Of a DNA stretch of 64,000 nt, positions 1 to 8,136 are shown one piece after another. The DNA is from Streptomyces qinglanensis (GTDB lineage Bacteria; Actinomycetota; Actinomycetes; Streptomycetales; Streptomycetaceae). Below the pieces are notes generated by a model, which did not search any database, had not been told where the DNA came from, and saw only the letters and a program-made list of their open reading frames with translations. The stretch's first letter is position 1; each line of letters begins with the position of its first letter. The stretch covers positions 436,496-500,495 of the forward strand of contig NZ_FOGO01000004.1 of assembly GCF_900111245.1 (NCBI RefSeq), given 5' to 3'. The translations under genes and the position numbers were made by a program.

Positions 1-1
1 C

Positions 2-1411
2 GACGGCCGGGCCTTCGCCGAGGCCGCCGCCGCGGCCGGGAAGCCCGTCGTGCTGCTGTCCGCCGGGCGCGGCAGCGCGTCCGCGCGCAGCGCACAGTCC
101 CACACCGGTGCCCTGACCACCTCGGCCGACGTGGTGGCCGCCGCCTGCCGCGACGCCGGAGTCCATCTGGTCGCCACGCCCCGGGAGATGACCACCGTGC
201 TGGCCGCTCTCGGTTCCCAGGGACGCCGGGCCGGGCGGCGCACCGCGATCTTCACCGACGGCGGCGGCCACGGCGCGATCGCCGCCGACGCGGCCGAGGC
301 CGCCGGACTCGACGTCCCTGAACTCGGCGAGGCCGCCCAGGCCCGGCTGCGCGGGATGCTCTGGCAGCAGTCGGCCGTCGGCAACCCCGTCGACCTGGCG
401 GGCATGGGCGAGCAGGACCCCGGCTCCTACGCCACGACCGTCGACGCCCTGCTCAGCACCGACGAGGTCGACGCGGTGCTGCTGACCGGATACTTCGGCG
501 GCTACGCGGCCTCGGAGGGAGACCTCGGGGACGGCGGCGCGGACCTCGCCCAGGGCGAGCTCCGCGCCGCCCGGGAGATCGTCCGCGCGCACGCCGGGCG
601 GCCCAAGCCCCTGGTCGTCCAGTCCATGTACCCCGCCTCGCCCAGTTGCCGGCTGCTTGCCGACGCCGGCATCCCCGTCTTCGGCGCCACCGAGGACGCC
701 GCCCGTGCCCTGGCCGCCCTCACCGTCGACGAGCCCGCGGGACCGGCCGCAATCCCTCCGCTGCCGCCGCCCTCCTCCGCGGTGAGGGACCCCGGCTACC
801 ACTCCCTGCGGGCGTTGCTCGGCGCCGCAGGGCTGCGGTTCCCCGCGGCCCGCCACATCACCGACGAAGCGCAACTGCTCTCCGCCGCAGCCGAGTTCGA
901 GGGGCCGTACGTCCTCAAGGCGCTGCATCTGCTGCACAAGTCCGACGCGGGCGGCGTCGCGCTGGGGCTGCCCGACCGGGCCGCGCTGCTGGCCGCGTAC
1001 CGCGAGATGCACACCAGGCTGGGTGCCCCCGCCTACTCGGTCGAGGCCATGGCCGACCTCAGCGACGGGGTCGAGCTGATCGTCGGCGTCAACCGGGACC
1101 CCCGCTTCGGTCCCGTCGCCATGGTCGGTCTCGGCGGAATCCTCACCGAGACCCTGCACGACGTCGCGTTCGCGCTGGCCCCCGTCCCGCCTGCGCGGGC
1201 CGAGCGGCTGCTGCGCGGACTGCGTACCGCCGGGCTGCTCGCGGGCGCCCGGGGCCGGCCCGCAGTCGAGGTGACCGCGGCCGCCGAGGCCGTCGCCCGC
1301 ATCACCGAAGTCGCCGCAGCGCACCCCGAGATCGCCGAACTCGAGGTCAATCCCCTCCTCGTCCGGCCCGACGGCGCCCTCGCCCTGGATGCCCGCGCCG
1401 TCCTGGCCTGA
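2..1411 (+). CDS. ADP-forming acyl-CoA synthetase (acetate-CoA ligase type), 5' truncated
   Basis: The reading frame is open from the first bases of the window, so the N-terminal CoA-binding domain is missing; 469 residues are visible. The opening KPVVLLSAGRG leads into the SAQSHTGA segment typical of the succinyl-CoA-ligase-like flavodoxin domain of NDP-forming acyl-CoA synthetases. The second half, from about GYHSLRALLGAAGLRFP, is an ATP-grasp domain (YVLKALHLLHKSDAGGV, ending ELEVNPLLVRPDG). Such enzymes activate a carboxylic acid to its CoA thioester or run the reverse reaction. Two acyl-CoA dehydrogenases and a hydroxyacyl-CoA dehydrogenase follow on the same strand, so it probably supplies the acyl-CoA they oxidise. 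The substrate cannot be read from sequence. Confidence 0.88.
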   Translation, partial: DGRAFAEAAAAAGKPVVLLSAGRGSASARSAQSHTGALTTSADVVAAACRDAGVHLVATPREMTTVLAALGSQGRRAGRRTAIFTDGGGHGAIAADAAEAAGLDVPELGEAAQARLRGMLWQQSAVGNPVDLAGMGEQDPGSYATTVDALLSTDEVDAVLLTGYFGGYAASEGDLGDGGADLAQGELRAAREIVRAHAGRPKPLVVQSMYPASPSCRLLADAGIPVFGATEDAARALAALTVDEPAGPAAIPPLPPPSSAVRDPGYHSLRALLGAAGLRFPAARHITDEAQLLSAAAEFEGPYVLKALHLLHKSDAGGVALGLPDRAALLAAYREMHTRLGAPAYSVEAMADLSDGVELIVGVNRDPRFGPVAMVGLGGILTETLHDVAFALAPVPPARAERLLRGLRTAGLLAGARGRPAVEVTAAAEAVARITEVAAAHPEIAELEVNPLLVRPDGALALDARAVLA

Positions 1412-1474
1412 CCGGCCGCCCCCGCCATCCGCCCACCCCACGGCCCGAGTCACCCACCGCCTGGAAGGATCGCC

Positions 1475-2647
1475 ATGGACTTCCGCTACACCCCCGAGCA
1501 GGCCGAACTCAAGGCCCGCGCCGCCGCCTACTCCCAGCGGCTCATGCGCTACGAGAACGAGTCGGAGGAAGCCGGCGGTCCGCTGCCGGCCGAAACCGTC
1601 CGCACCCTGACCCGCGAGGCCATCGACGCCGGTGTGTTCGCGATCAACATGCCGGTCGAATGGGGCGGCGCCGGGCTCAGCCTCCTCGACCAGGTCATCG
1701 TCGAGGAGGAGTTCGGCAAGGTCACCAACTGCCTGTGGGACATCCCCTGGCGGCCCGCCAACGTCCTGGCGTACGGCACCGAGGCGCAGCGCGAGAAGTA
1801 TCTGCTGCCCGTCATCCGCGGGGAACGCTTCGACGCGTTCGCCGTCACCGAGCCCGGTGCCGGATCGGACGCCGGCTCCGGCACCAGCACCGCCGACCCG
1901 GTGCCGGGAGGCTGGCTGCTCAACGGCGAGAAGTGGTTCGTCACCTGTGGGGATGTCGCCGACTTCCTGCTGGTGCAGGCCGACGCGGGGCCCGACCGGC
2001 AGCCCACGCTGTTCTTCGTCGACAAGCAGGCGCCCGGCGTGCGGATGACCCGCGTCCCGCGCTTCATGCACTCCGCGGTCAACGGCCACCCCGAGTTCGT
2101 CCTCCAGGACGTCTTCGTCCCCGACGAGGACGTGCTCGGCGGGGTCGGCAACGGCTACGAGCTCACCAAGGAGTGGTTCACCGACGAGCGGCTCATGATC
2201 GCCGCCCGGACGACGGGTGCCGCTGAGCGTGCCCTGGAGCTGGCCCGTGACTGGGCGGTGGAGCGGCGGCAGTTCGGTTCCCGGATCGCCGACTTCCAGC
2301 TGATCCAGGGCATGCTGGCGGACTGCGCGGTGGACATCGCCGTGAACCGGGCCTACACCCACCAGGTCGCCTGGGAGGCCGACCAGCCCAAGACCGACCG
2401 CAAGACCCTGCACGCCAAGGCGTCGACGGCCAAGCTGGCGGCGAGCGAGGCGGCCGGCCGGGTCGTGGACCGCTGTCTGCAGATCTTCGGCGGGCGCGGC
2501 TACGACCGCTCCTACCCGGTCGAGCGCCTCTACCGGGAGGTCCGCGTCGACCGGATCTGGGAGGGCACCTCGGAGATCCAGCGCCTGATCATCGCCAACG
2601 AGCTGATCAAGCGCGGCACCCGGGCCCTCGCCCTGCCCCTGCACTGA
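1475..2647 (+). CDS. Acyl-CoA dehydrogenase 1
   Basis: This 390-residue protein has the full length and three-part layout of acyl-CoA dehydrogenases: helical N-terminal domain, beta middle domain (FAVTEPGAGSDAG, the flavin- and substrate-binding signature) and C-terminal helical domain ending in the RIWEGTSEIQRLIIANEL signature. It should be a soluble FAD enzyme making the first oxidation of an acyl-CoA. The ATG follows a gap of about 60 bases after the synthetase and is preceded by a GGAAGGA-like ribosome site. Its C-terminal half is nearly the same as that of the next gene while the N-terminal halves differ clearly (see findings). Substrate chain length or branching is unknown. Confidence 0.93.
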   Translation: MDFRYTPEQAELKARAAAYSQRLMRYENESEEAGGPLPAETVRTLTREAIDAGVFAINMPVEWGGAGLSLLDQVIVEEEFGKVTNCLWDIPWRPANVLAYGTEAQREKYLLPVIRGERFDAFAVTEPGAGSDAGSGTSTADPVPGGWLLNGEKWFVTCGDVADFLLVQADAGPDRQPTLFFVDKQAPGVRMTRVPRFMHSAVNGHPEFVLQDVFVPDEDVLGGVGNGYELTKEWFTDERLMIAARTTGAAERALELARDWAVERRQFGSRIADFQLIQGMLADCAVDIAVNRAYTHQVAWEADQPKTDRKTLHAKASTAKLAASEAAGRVVDRCLQIFGGRGYDRSYPVERLYREVRVDRIWEGTSEIQRLIIANELIKRGTRALALPLH

Positions 2648-2762
2648 CCTCCGGATCCCCCTGCTCCTCTCACCGCGTCCGCTCCGGCTGCTCCGTCCCC
2701 CTCCGGCCCGCGGCCCGGCCTCCGCTGTCCCGCCCGTCACCCCGCATCCCCGAGGATCCGAC

Positions 2763-3935
2763 ATGGACTTCCGCCTCACCGCCCGCCAGCAGGAGCTCAA
2801 GGGCACGGCTCGCAGGCTCACCGACCTCATCACGAAGTACGAAGACGACTGCGAGGAGAACAACGGCCTGCCCCCGCAGGCCCACGCCGCCATCCGGGAC
2901 GCCGTGCTCGACTGCGGCCTCCAGGCCGTCAACATGCCCACCGAGTGGGGTGGCGCCGGGCTCCGCATCGTCGAGCAGGCCGTCGTCCAGGAAGAGCTGG
3001 GCCGCCTCACCGGCGCCCTGTGGGACACGGTCTGGCGGCCCGCCAACGCCCTGCGCGTCTGCACCCCTCAGCAGCGCGAACGCTTCCTGATGCCGGCCAT
3101 CCGCGGCGAGCGGCGCGACTGCTACGCCGTGACCGAACCGGAGGCGGGCTCCGACCCGCAGAACCTCAGCACGACCGCGACCCGCACCGAGGACGGCCAC
3201 TGGGTCCTCGACGGCGAGAAGTGGTTCGTCACCGTCGGCGACCACGCCGACTTCCTGATCGTTCTCGCGGCGGCGGGTGAGAAGCGGGCACCGACCCTGT
3301 TCCTCGTCGACAAGGACACCCCCGGCGTCGAGATGACGCGGGTGCCGCGCTTCATGCACACCTTCGTCTACGAGCACCCCGAGTTCACCTTCACCCAGGT
3401 GCGGGTGCCGGACGACGCGGTGCTCGGCGGAGTCGGCGAAGGTCACGAGCTCACCCGTTCGTGGTTCACCGAGGAACGTCTGATGATCGCGGCGCGCACC
3501 ATCGGGGCCGCTGAGCGTGCCCTGGAGCTGGCCCGTGACTGGGCGGTGGAGCGGCGGCAGTTCGGTTCCCGGATCGCCGACTTCCAGCTGATCCAGGGCA
3601 TGCTGGCGGACTGCGCGGTGGACATCGCCGTGAACCGGGCCTACACCCACCAGGTCGCCTGGGAGGTCTCCGAGGGCACTGCCGACCGCAAGGCCCTGCA
3701 CGCCAAGGCGTCGACGGCCAAGCTGGCGGCGAGCGAGGCGGCCGGCCGGGTCGTCGACCGCTGTCTGCAGATCTTCGGCGGGCGCGGATACGACCGCTCC
3801 CACCCGGTCGAGCGCCTCTACCGGGAGCTGCGGGTCGACCGGATCTGGGAGGGCACCTCGGAGATCCAGCGCCTGATCGTCGCGGGCGAACTCGTCAAGC
3901 GCGGCACGGGCGTCCTGCAACTGCCCTCCACCTGA
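2763..3935 (+). CDS. Acyl-CoA dehydrogenase 2 (paralogue)
   Basis: Also 390 residues, with the same domain order: YAVTEPEAGSDPQN in the middle domain and RIWEGTSEIQRLIVAGEL at the end. It matches the upstream dehydrogenase along its whole length, but the first 245 residues are only moderately alike, whereas a 160-bp block (3507-3666) matches 2219-2378 with no difference and most of the rest of the C-terminal half is close to identical. The pair could form a heteromeric enzyme or act on two related acyl-CoAs; this is inference. A strong hairpin lies just after the stop codon. Confidence 0.93.
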   Translation: MDFRLTARQQELKGTARRLTDLITKYEDDCEENNGLPPQAHAAIRDAVLDCGLQAVNMPTEWGGAGLRIVEQAVVQEELGRLTGALWDTVWRPANALRVCTPQQRERFLMPAIRGERRDCYAVTEPEAGSDPQNLSTTATRTEDGHWVLDGEKWFVTVGDHADFLIVLAAAGEKRAPTLFLVDKDTPGVEMTRVPRFMHTFVYEHPEFTFTQVRVPDDAVLGGVGEGHELTRSWFTEERLMIAARTIGAAERALELARDWAVERRQFGSRIADFQLIQGMLADCAVDIAVNRAYTHQVAWEVSEGTADRKALHAKASTAKLAASEAAGRVVDRCLQIFGGRGYDRSHPVERLYRELRVDRIWEGTSEIQRLIVAGELVKRGTGVLQLPST

Positions 3936-3948
3936 CGGCCGACACGCC

Positions 3949-3994
3949 CGATCACCGGCGGCCCCGGACCACCGGCCGGGGCCGCCGGTGATCG
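3949..3994 (+). terminator. Strong hairpin after acyl-CoA dehydrogenase 2
   Basis: Perfect 19-bp inverted repeat (arms 3949-3967 and 3976-3994) with an 8-base loop, 13 bases after the stop codon. No T-tract follows, as is common in streptomycetes. It probably ends or weakens transcription before the hydroxyacyl-CoA dehydrogenase gene. Confidence 0.7.
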
Positions 3995-4051
3995 GAGAAC
4001 CGCCGCCCCGGGCCCTCCGGGACGGCCCATCCGTTCGGAAGGGAGCCACAC

Positions 4052-4960
4052 ATGACGGAGCCGGTGACCGCCGCGCCCAGGGGCAGCGCACCATCCGTAC
4101 AGCGCGTCGGCGTCGTGGGCTGCGGCCTCATGGGGTCCGGCATCGCCGAGGTGTGCGCCCGCGCCGGACTCGACGTCGTCGTCGCCGAGTCCGGCGCCGC
4201 CGCCGCCGGGGCGGGCCGCTCCAGGGTCGCCGGCTCCCTGGAACGTGCAGCCGCGGCCGGCAAGCTCACCGCGGCGGACCGGGACGCCGCCCTGTCCCGG
4301 CTCACCGTCACCGACGACCTGGACCGGCTGGCCGACCGGGACCTGGTGATCGAGGCCGTCGCGGAGGACGAGGCGGCGAAGCTGGAGGTGTTCACCCGGC
4401 TGGATCGCGTGGTGCGGCGCGAGGACGCCGTCCTGGCCACCAACACCTCCTCCCTCCCGGTCATCCGTCTCGCCACCGCCACCCGACGCCCCGAATACGT
4501 CGTGGGGCTGCACTTCTTCAATCCCGTTCCCGTCCTGCCGCTGGTGGAGCTGGTGCCCTCCCTGCTGACCGGCGAGGACACCGCCCGCCTCGCCGAGTCC
4601 TTCGCCACCGAGGTGCTGGGCAAGCAGGTCGTACGTGCCCGGGACCGGTCGGGCTTCGTCGTCAACGCCCTCCTCGTCCCGTATCTGCTCGCGGCCGTCC
4701 GCATGGTCGAGTCCGGCACGGCATCGGCCGCGGACGTCGATCGTGCCATGACGCTCGGATGCGCCCACCCGCTCGGCCCGCTCGCGCTCGCCGACCTCAT
4801 CGGGCTCGACACCGTCCAGGCCATCGCCGAATCGCTGTACGACGAGTTCCGCGAACCCCTCCACGCCCCGCCGCCGCTGCTGGCCCGCATGGTCGACGCG
4901 GGGATGCTGGGCCGGAAGACGGGCAGCGGCTTCCATTCCTACCGCCACTCCTACCGCTGA
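4052..4960 (+). CDS. 3-hydroxyacyl-CoA (3-hydroxybutyryl-CoA) dehydrogenase
   Basis: At 302 residues this is the size of single-function 3-hydroxybutyryl-CoA dehydrogenases. Residues 14-45 give the NAD-binding Rossmann start (VGVVGCGLMGSGIAEVCARAG). The middle has the family motifs TNTSSLPV and GLHFFNPVPVLPLVE with the catalytic histidine, and the C-terminal dimerisation domain holds FVVNALLVPYLLAAVRMVE. It would oxidise the 3-hydroxyacyl-CoA made after the dehydrogenase and hydratase steps; no hydratase gene is in the window. An AAGGGAG ribosome site lies about ten bases before the ATG. The upstream hairpin means it may also have its own promoter. Confidence 0.92.
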   Translation: MTEPVTAAPRGSAPSVQRVGVVGCGLMGSGIAEVCARAGLDVVVAESGAAAAGAGRSRVAGSLERAAAAGKLTAADRDAALSRLTVTDDLDRLADRDLVIEAVAEDEAAKLEVFTRLDRVVRREDAVLATNTSSLPVIRLATATRRPEYVVGLHFFNPVPVLPLVELVPSLLTGEDTARLAESFATEVLGKQVVRARDRSGFVVNALLVPYLLAAVRMVESGTASAADVDRAMTLGCAHPLGPLALADLIGLDTVQAIAESLYDEFREPLHAPPPLLARMVDAGMLGRKTGSGFHSYRHSYR

Positions 4961-5060
4961 ACGGGCACCACTCCGGCTGTTTCCGTGCCGATGCGGGAGG
5001 ATGGGGGAGGCGAGCGGCCGGCGCACTCCCGGCCACCGGACCGATCAGGGGAGCACGCAC

Positions 5061-5672
5061 GTGTCCAGCGCCGAACGCACCCGGGCGTCCCGCGAGCGGA
5101 TCCTCTCCGCCGCCTGCGAAGTGATCGCCGAGGTGGGCTTCGAGAAGATCCGCATGCGCATGGTCGCCGAGCACGCCGGGGTGTCGACGGCGCTGCTCCA
5201 TTACCACTTCGAGAACCGCGAGAAGCTCTTCACCGAGGCGATGACGCACTCCTTCGCCCACACCAGCACCGAACTCGAACGGGATGCCGACACGGTGCCC
5301 GCGGCCGTCATCCTCGCCCGCATCCTGCACAGCCTCCTGCCCACCGACCCGGTGCTGCGCCAGGACTGGCGGCTGTGGCAGGAGCTGTGGGTGCGCGCGC
5401 TGCGTGACGAGACCACGCAGCGCCTCGCCGTCGACCTCTACGACCAGTTGCACGACTGGGTCGGACAGGCCCTGCGGCGCGGTGTCGACAGCGGCGAGTT
5501 CGCCGACTGCGACGTCGATGCGACCAGCACCACGCTGCTGGCGCTGTGCGACGGTTTCGGTATCCGGCTGATGCTGGGCGACCCCCGGGTCACCGTCGCG
5601 TCGGCGCAGACGGCGCTGTGGGCGACGGCGGCCCGGGAGCTGAAGATCGCGCCGCAGTTCCCGCAGCTGTGA
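5061..5672 (+). CDS. TetR-family transcriptional regulator (acyl-CoA cluster)
   Basis: 203 residues. The N-terminal helix-turn-helix is clear (RERILSAACEVIAEVGFEKIRMRMVAEHAGVS, then LLHYHFENREKLF, the usual TetR end of the DNA-binding domain). The GTG at 5061 is preferred over an upstream in-frame ATG at 5001 because CAGGGGAG lies just before it and the extra 20 residues look non-coding. The C-terminal ligand domain is not assignable by eye. Position directly after the fatty-acid genes on the same strand suggests it controls them, perhaps sensing an acyl-CoA; that is inference. Confidence 0.9.
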   Translation: MSSAERTRASRERILSAACEVIAEVGFEKIRMRMVAEHAGVSTALLHYHFENREKLFTEAMTHSFAHTSTELERDADTVPAAVILARILHSLLPTDPVLRQDWRLWQELWVRALRDETTQRLAVDLYDQLHDWVGQALRRGVDSGEFADCDVDATSTTLLALCDGFGIRLMLGDPRVTVASAQTALWATAARELKIAPQFPQL

Positions 5673-5730
5673 CGCCCACCTCCGCGGCCCCTTGCGCGCC
5701 GCGTACCACTGCTGCGGCGGCGGTGGGGGC

Positions 5731-6462
5731 TCACCCGGGCGCGACCTCACCCGGCCCGGCGCCGCCCGCCTGGCCGTCATCGCCTCCGACGGCCGCTGCG
5801 GACACCGCACCAGGAGCCGCCGGACGGGACGGGTCCTGGATTCCGCGGCCTTCCGTGGAGGCGAAACCGAGCCAGGTGTGCCGGTTGCGCCACCAGCACC
5901 AGCCGACCTTCGGGGCGCCGCGGCGTTCCCGCCCGTCCCGGCCGGTGCCGTTGCTGATCCACAGGGCCGGGGTGCGGGCGTCCAGGGTGCCGTTGGGCTT
6001 GCGCAGCCGGGAGCCGATGGTCATGAAGCATCGGTTGCGTTCCAGCGCTGCCGGCTGGTTGAGCACCCAGTGGATGCCCTCGGTGAGCAGCAGGGGCGTA
6101 CGGCCCTGCTCGGCCAGGGCGGGCAGGGCCTCTTCCGGGCTCCAGTTCGCCATGTGGTCGCCGCGGTCGATGCCGGTGGCGAGGTAGAGGGGAGCGTCGG
6201 GCAGGTCGATGCCGGAGGGGGTGAAGCGGTCGACGTCGGCCATGTCGCTGACGACGAAGCCGGGCTTGTCCCCGTGGCGGAGCAGCGGGGCGAGCGCGGA
6301 GGCCGGAACCCGGTCGGGGTGGACGGCGAGGAGGGTGCCGTCGTCGGCGGCGGATTCCGCGGCGAAGGAGCGGAGGGTGCGGGCGGGCAACCCGGCCAGG
6401 TCGTGCACGCCGAGAGCGATCAGGTGTTCTGCCTGGGCGGTGAGCGCCGGGAGTGTGGGCAT
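5731..6462 (-). CDS. DUF5701-like conserved hypothetical protein
   Basis: 243 residues from the ATG at 6462. The start MPTLPALTAQAEHLIALGVH and the internal FVVSDMADVDRFTPSGIDLPD and GDHMANWSPEEAL resemble a conserved actinobacterial family I recall as DUF5701; the function is unknown. No signal peptide or membrane segment is seen. The frame stays open upstream, but that part is low-complexity and unlike protein, so the internal ATG is chosen. The likely promoter (6827-6855) would give an unusually long leader of about 360 bases. Confidence 0.72.
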   Translation of the reverse strand: MPTLPALTAQAEHLIALGVHDLAGLPARTLRSFAAESAADDGTLLAVHPDRVPASALAPLLRHGDKPGFVVSDMADVDRFTPSGIDLPDAPLYLATGIDRGDHMANWSPEEALPALAEQGRTPLLLTEGIHWVLNQPAALERNRCFMTIGSRLRKPNGTLDARTPALWISNGTGRDGRERRGAPKVGWCWWRNRHTWLGFASTEGRGIQDPSRPAAPGAVSAAAVGGDDGQAGGAGPGEVAPG

Positions 6463-6824
6463 GGCGGCGGCGGGCGTCGAGGTGGGCAAAGCACTCCCTG
6501 ATGTGCGGGGGAACGGATGTGGAGGGTCGGCGGGGTGCGGCCGACCAGGTGCGGCCGACGGGGTGCTGCCGGGCCGGCCCTGGTGGGTCGGCACCGCTTC
6601 CCGGCAGCGGTTCGGCTCCGTGCGGGGCCGGTTCACCGGGGCGCGGCGGCGGTGGACACGAGGGCGGGCTCCGGCAGCAGCGGAGCAGTCGTTCGGTACT
6701 GCGCACGCGGGCGCAGGGACGGTCAGGGGTCCCTCAGGACGGGAGCGGGAGCAGGAACGAGCGGGTGAGCGACGGGAACCCGTCGCGGAGAGTCTGCACC
6801 GGCGGAACGGTCGTACCTTCAGTG

Positions 6825-6867
6825 TAAAAATACTCCAGACGAAGAAGAGGGTCAACATAAAAATGCT
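6825..6867 (+). repeat. Direct repeat in the divergent promoter region (possible TetR operator)
   Basis: TAAAAATACT (6825-6834) recurs as TAAAAATGCT (6858-6867), 9 of 10 bases, 33 bp apart, about three helical turns. One copy covers the leftward -10 box and the other the spacer of the rightward promoter. This fits an operator pair for the adjacent TetR protein, but no binding evidence exists. Confidence 0.4.
6827..6855 (-). promoter_or_regulatory. Leftward sigma-70-type promoter
   Basis: On the minus strand TTGACC (complement of 6850-6855) is followed by exactly 17 bases and TATTTT (complement of 6827-6832), close to the vegetative consensus and rare in such GC-rich DNA. It would start transcription near 6820 towards the DUF5701-like gene. 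Confidence 0.6.
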
Positions 6868-6880
6868 ACGAGGGTAAGAT
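6852..6880 (+). promoter_or_regulatory. Rightward promoter of the TetR gene, probably leaderless
   Basis: TCAACA (6852-6857), a 17-base spacer and TAAGAT (6875-6880). The -10 box ends six bases before the ATG at 6887, so the mRNA probably begins at or next to the start codon. It overlaps the leftward promoter's -35 box. Confidence 0.55.
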
Positions 6881-6886
6881 TTCGCC

Positions 6887-7540
6887 ATGGCCACCCGCAC
6901 CGCACCGCCGACTCCGCAGCCCGGACTCCGTGAGACGAAGAAGCAGGAGAGTCGCCGGCTGATCTCCGATTCCGCCACCCGGCTCTTCCTCGCCCAGGGG
7001 TTCGAACAGACCTCCATCGCCGAGATCGCCGCCGCCGCACGGGTGGCGAAGAAGACCGTCACCAACTACTTCCCGCGCAAAGAGGACCTGGCCCTGGACC
7101 GCCAGGACGCCTTTGTCGCCTCGCTGGCCCGCGCGGTCACCGACCGCGGACCGGGCGAGTCGGCACTGGCCGCCCTGCGGCGCGCCTTCAGCGGCGCGGT
7201 AGCCGCTGCCGACCCGGTCGCCGGGTTCTCGGGACCCGGGTTCGCGCGCATGATCGCCGACAGCCCCACCCTGACGGCCCGGCTGCGCGAACTGCACGAT
7301 CTGCGCGAAGCCGCCCTGGCGGCGGCGCTCACCGAGGCCACCGGTGCGGAACCCGACGACGTCGGCGTACGCACCGCCGCCGGACTGCTCGGCGCGGTCC
7401 ACCGCATCCTCTTCGACCGCATCCAGCGCCTCACCCTCGCCGGGGAGGACATGACGCGGATCCGCACCGAGATCACTGCAGCGGCCGAGGACGCGTTCGG
7501 CCTCGTCGAACCCGCCCTCGGCGGCTACGCCGTCGCCTGA
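6887..7540 (+). CDS. TetR-family transcriptional regulator
   Basis: 217 residues. The DNA-binding domain runs from about residue 18 to 65 (ESRRLISDSATRLFLAQGF, then IAAAARVAKKTVTNYFPRKE). The C-terminal part is helical, as expected for a ligand and dimer domain. No ribosome site precedes the ATG; instead a -10 box sits immediately upstream, consistent with a leaderless mRNA. It is divergent from the DUF5701-like gene and shares a promoter region with it, so it likely regulates itself and that gene. The ligand is unknown. Confidence 0.9.
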   Translation: MATRTAPPTPQPGLRETKKQESRRLISDSATRLFLAQGFEQTSIAEIAAAARVAKKTVTNYFPRKEDLALDRQDAFVASLARAVTDRGPGESALAALRRAFSGAVAAADPVAGFSGPGFARMIADSPTLTARLRELHDLREAALAAALTEATGAEPDDVGVRTAAGLLGAVHRILFDRIQRLTLAGEDMTRIRTEITAAAEDAFGLVEPALGGYAVA

Positions 7541-7672
7541 CGGCTGTGCGCTGCCCGGTGCCTGGCGCCCGTTCGCTCCCAGGACCGTCCGGGCGGGATC
7601 CGCCACGCCTGCCGGCCGACCACCGCACGTGGCCGGTGCCGGACCGGGCGGCAGACGACGTCCGGGTAAAGC

Positions 7673-7703
7673 TTGACTTGGAGCACACTCCAAGTTCTAC
7701 GGT
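7673..7703 (+). promoter_or_regulatory. MerR-type promoter with 19-bp spacer and dyad operator
   Basis: TTGACT (7673-7678) and TACGGT (7698-7703) are separated by 19 bases, the over-long spacing typical of MerR-controlled promoters. Across the -35 box and most of the spacer lies a perfect palindrome, 7676-7695, with 8-bp arms ACTTGGAG and CTCCAAGT around CACA. The -10 box ends seven bases before the ATG at 7711, so the transcript is probably leaderless. Confidence 0.85.
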
Positions 7704-7710
7704 CTTCTTC

Positions 7711-8136
7711 ATGGCCGACGGAAGCACCCTCCCCGAGCAGAACCGGGAACCCGCCCTGACGATCGCCCAGGTCGCCGAGCGGACCGGTTTGTCGCCCGAC
7801 ACTTTGCGCTACTACGAGCGCGCCGGGCTGATCGACCGGGTGGGGCGCACCACAGGGAACCAGCGTCGCTATGCGGCCGCCGACCTGGCCTGGCTCGAGT
7901 TTCTGCTGCGGCTGCGCGAGACCGGCATGTCCATCACCGACATGCAGCACTTCGCCCGGTTGCGAGCCGACGGGGCCGCCACCGTCCCCGACCGGCTGGC
8001 CATGCTGCGCGCACACCGCAGCAGCCTCGCCGAGCGCATCCGCAGCCTGCGTCGCAACGCCACCGCGTTGGACGCGAAGATCGACCACTACGAACAGCTG
8101 CTCACTGAGCAGCCGGAAACGGACACACCCGCATGA
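7711..8136 (+). CDS. MerR-family transcriptional regulator
   Basis: 141 residues. The MerR winged-helix domain begins near residue 14 (LTIAQVAERTGLSPDTLRYY, ERAGLIDRVGRT) and is followed by a long helix and a C-terminal coiled-coil (LRRNATALDAKIDHYEQLL). There is no cluster of metal-binding cysteines, so it is of the small-molecule or redox type rather than a metal sensor. The ATG at 7711 is chosen over an upstream in-frame start because it begins right after the promoter and the family homology begins there. It overlaps the next gene by four bases (ATGA) and most likely controls its own operon. Confidence 0.92.
   Translation: MADGSTLPEQNREPALTIAQVAERTGLSPDTLRYYERAGLIDRVGRTTGNQRRYAAADLAWLEFLLRLRETGMSITDMQHFARLRADGAATVPDRLAMLRAHRSSLAERIRSLRRNATALDAKIDHYEQLLTEQPETDTPA

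Larger units (their letters stand above)
6463..6886. other. 424-bp intergenic region between divergent genes
   Basis: Mostly GC-rich with no convincing gene. The only AT-rich patch, at about 6820-6880, holds overlapping divergent promoters and a 33-bp-spaced direct repeat. The remainder is the putative leader of the leftward gene. Confidence 0.7.

Noticed and set aside
2670..4094. Long open frame on the minus strand opposite acyl-CoA dehydrogenase 2
   Set aside because: Shadow of the real gene caused by high GC at third positions; the translation has no family pattern and the plus strand gene is unmistakable.
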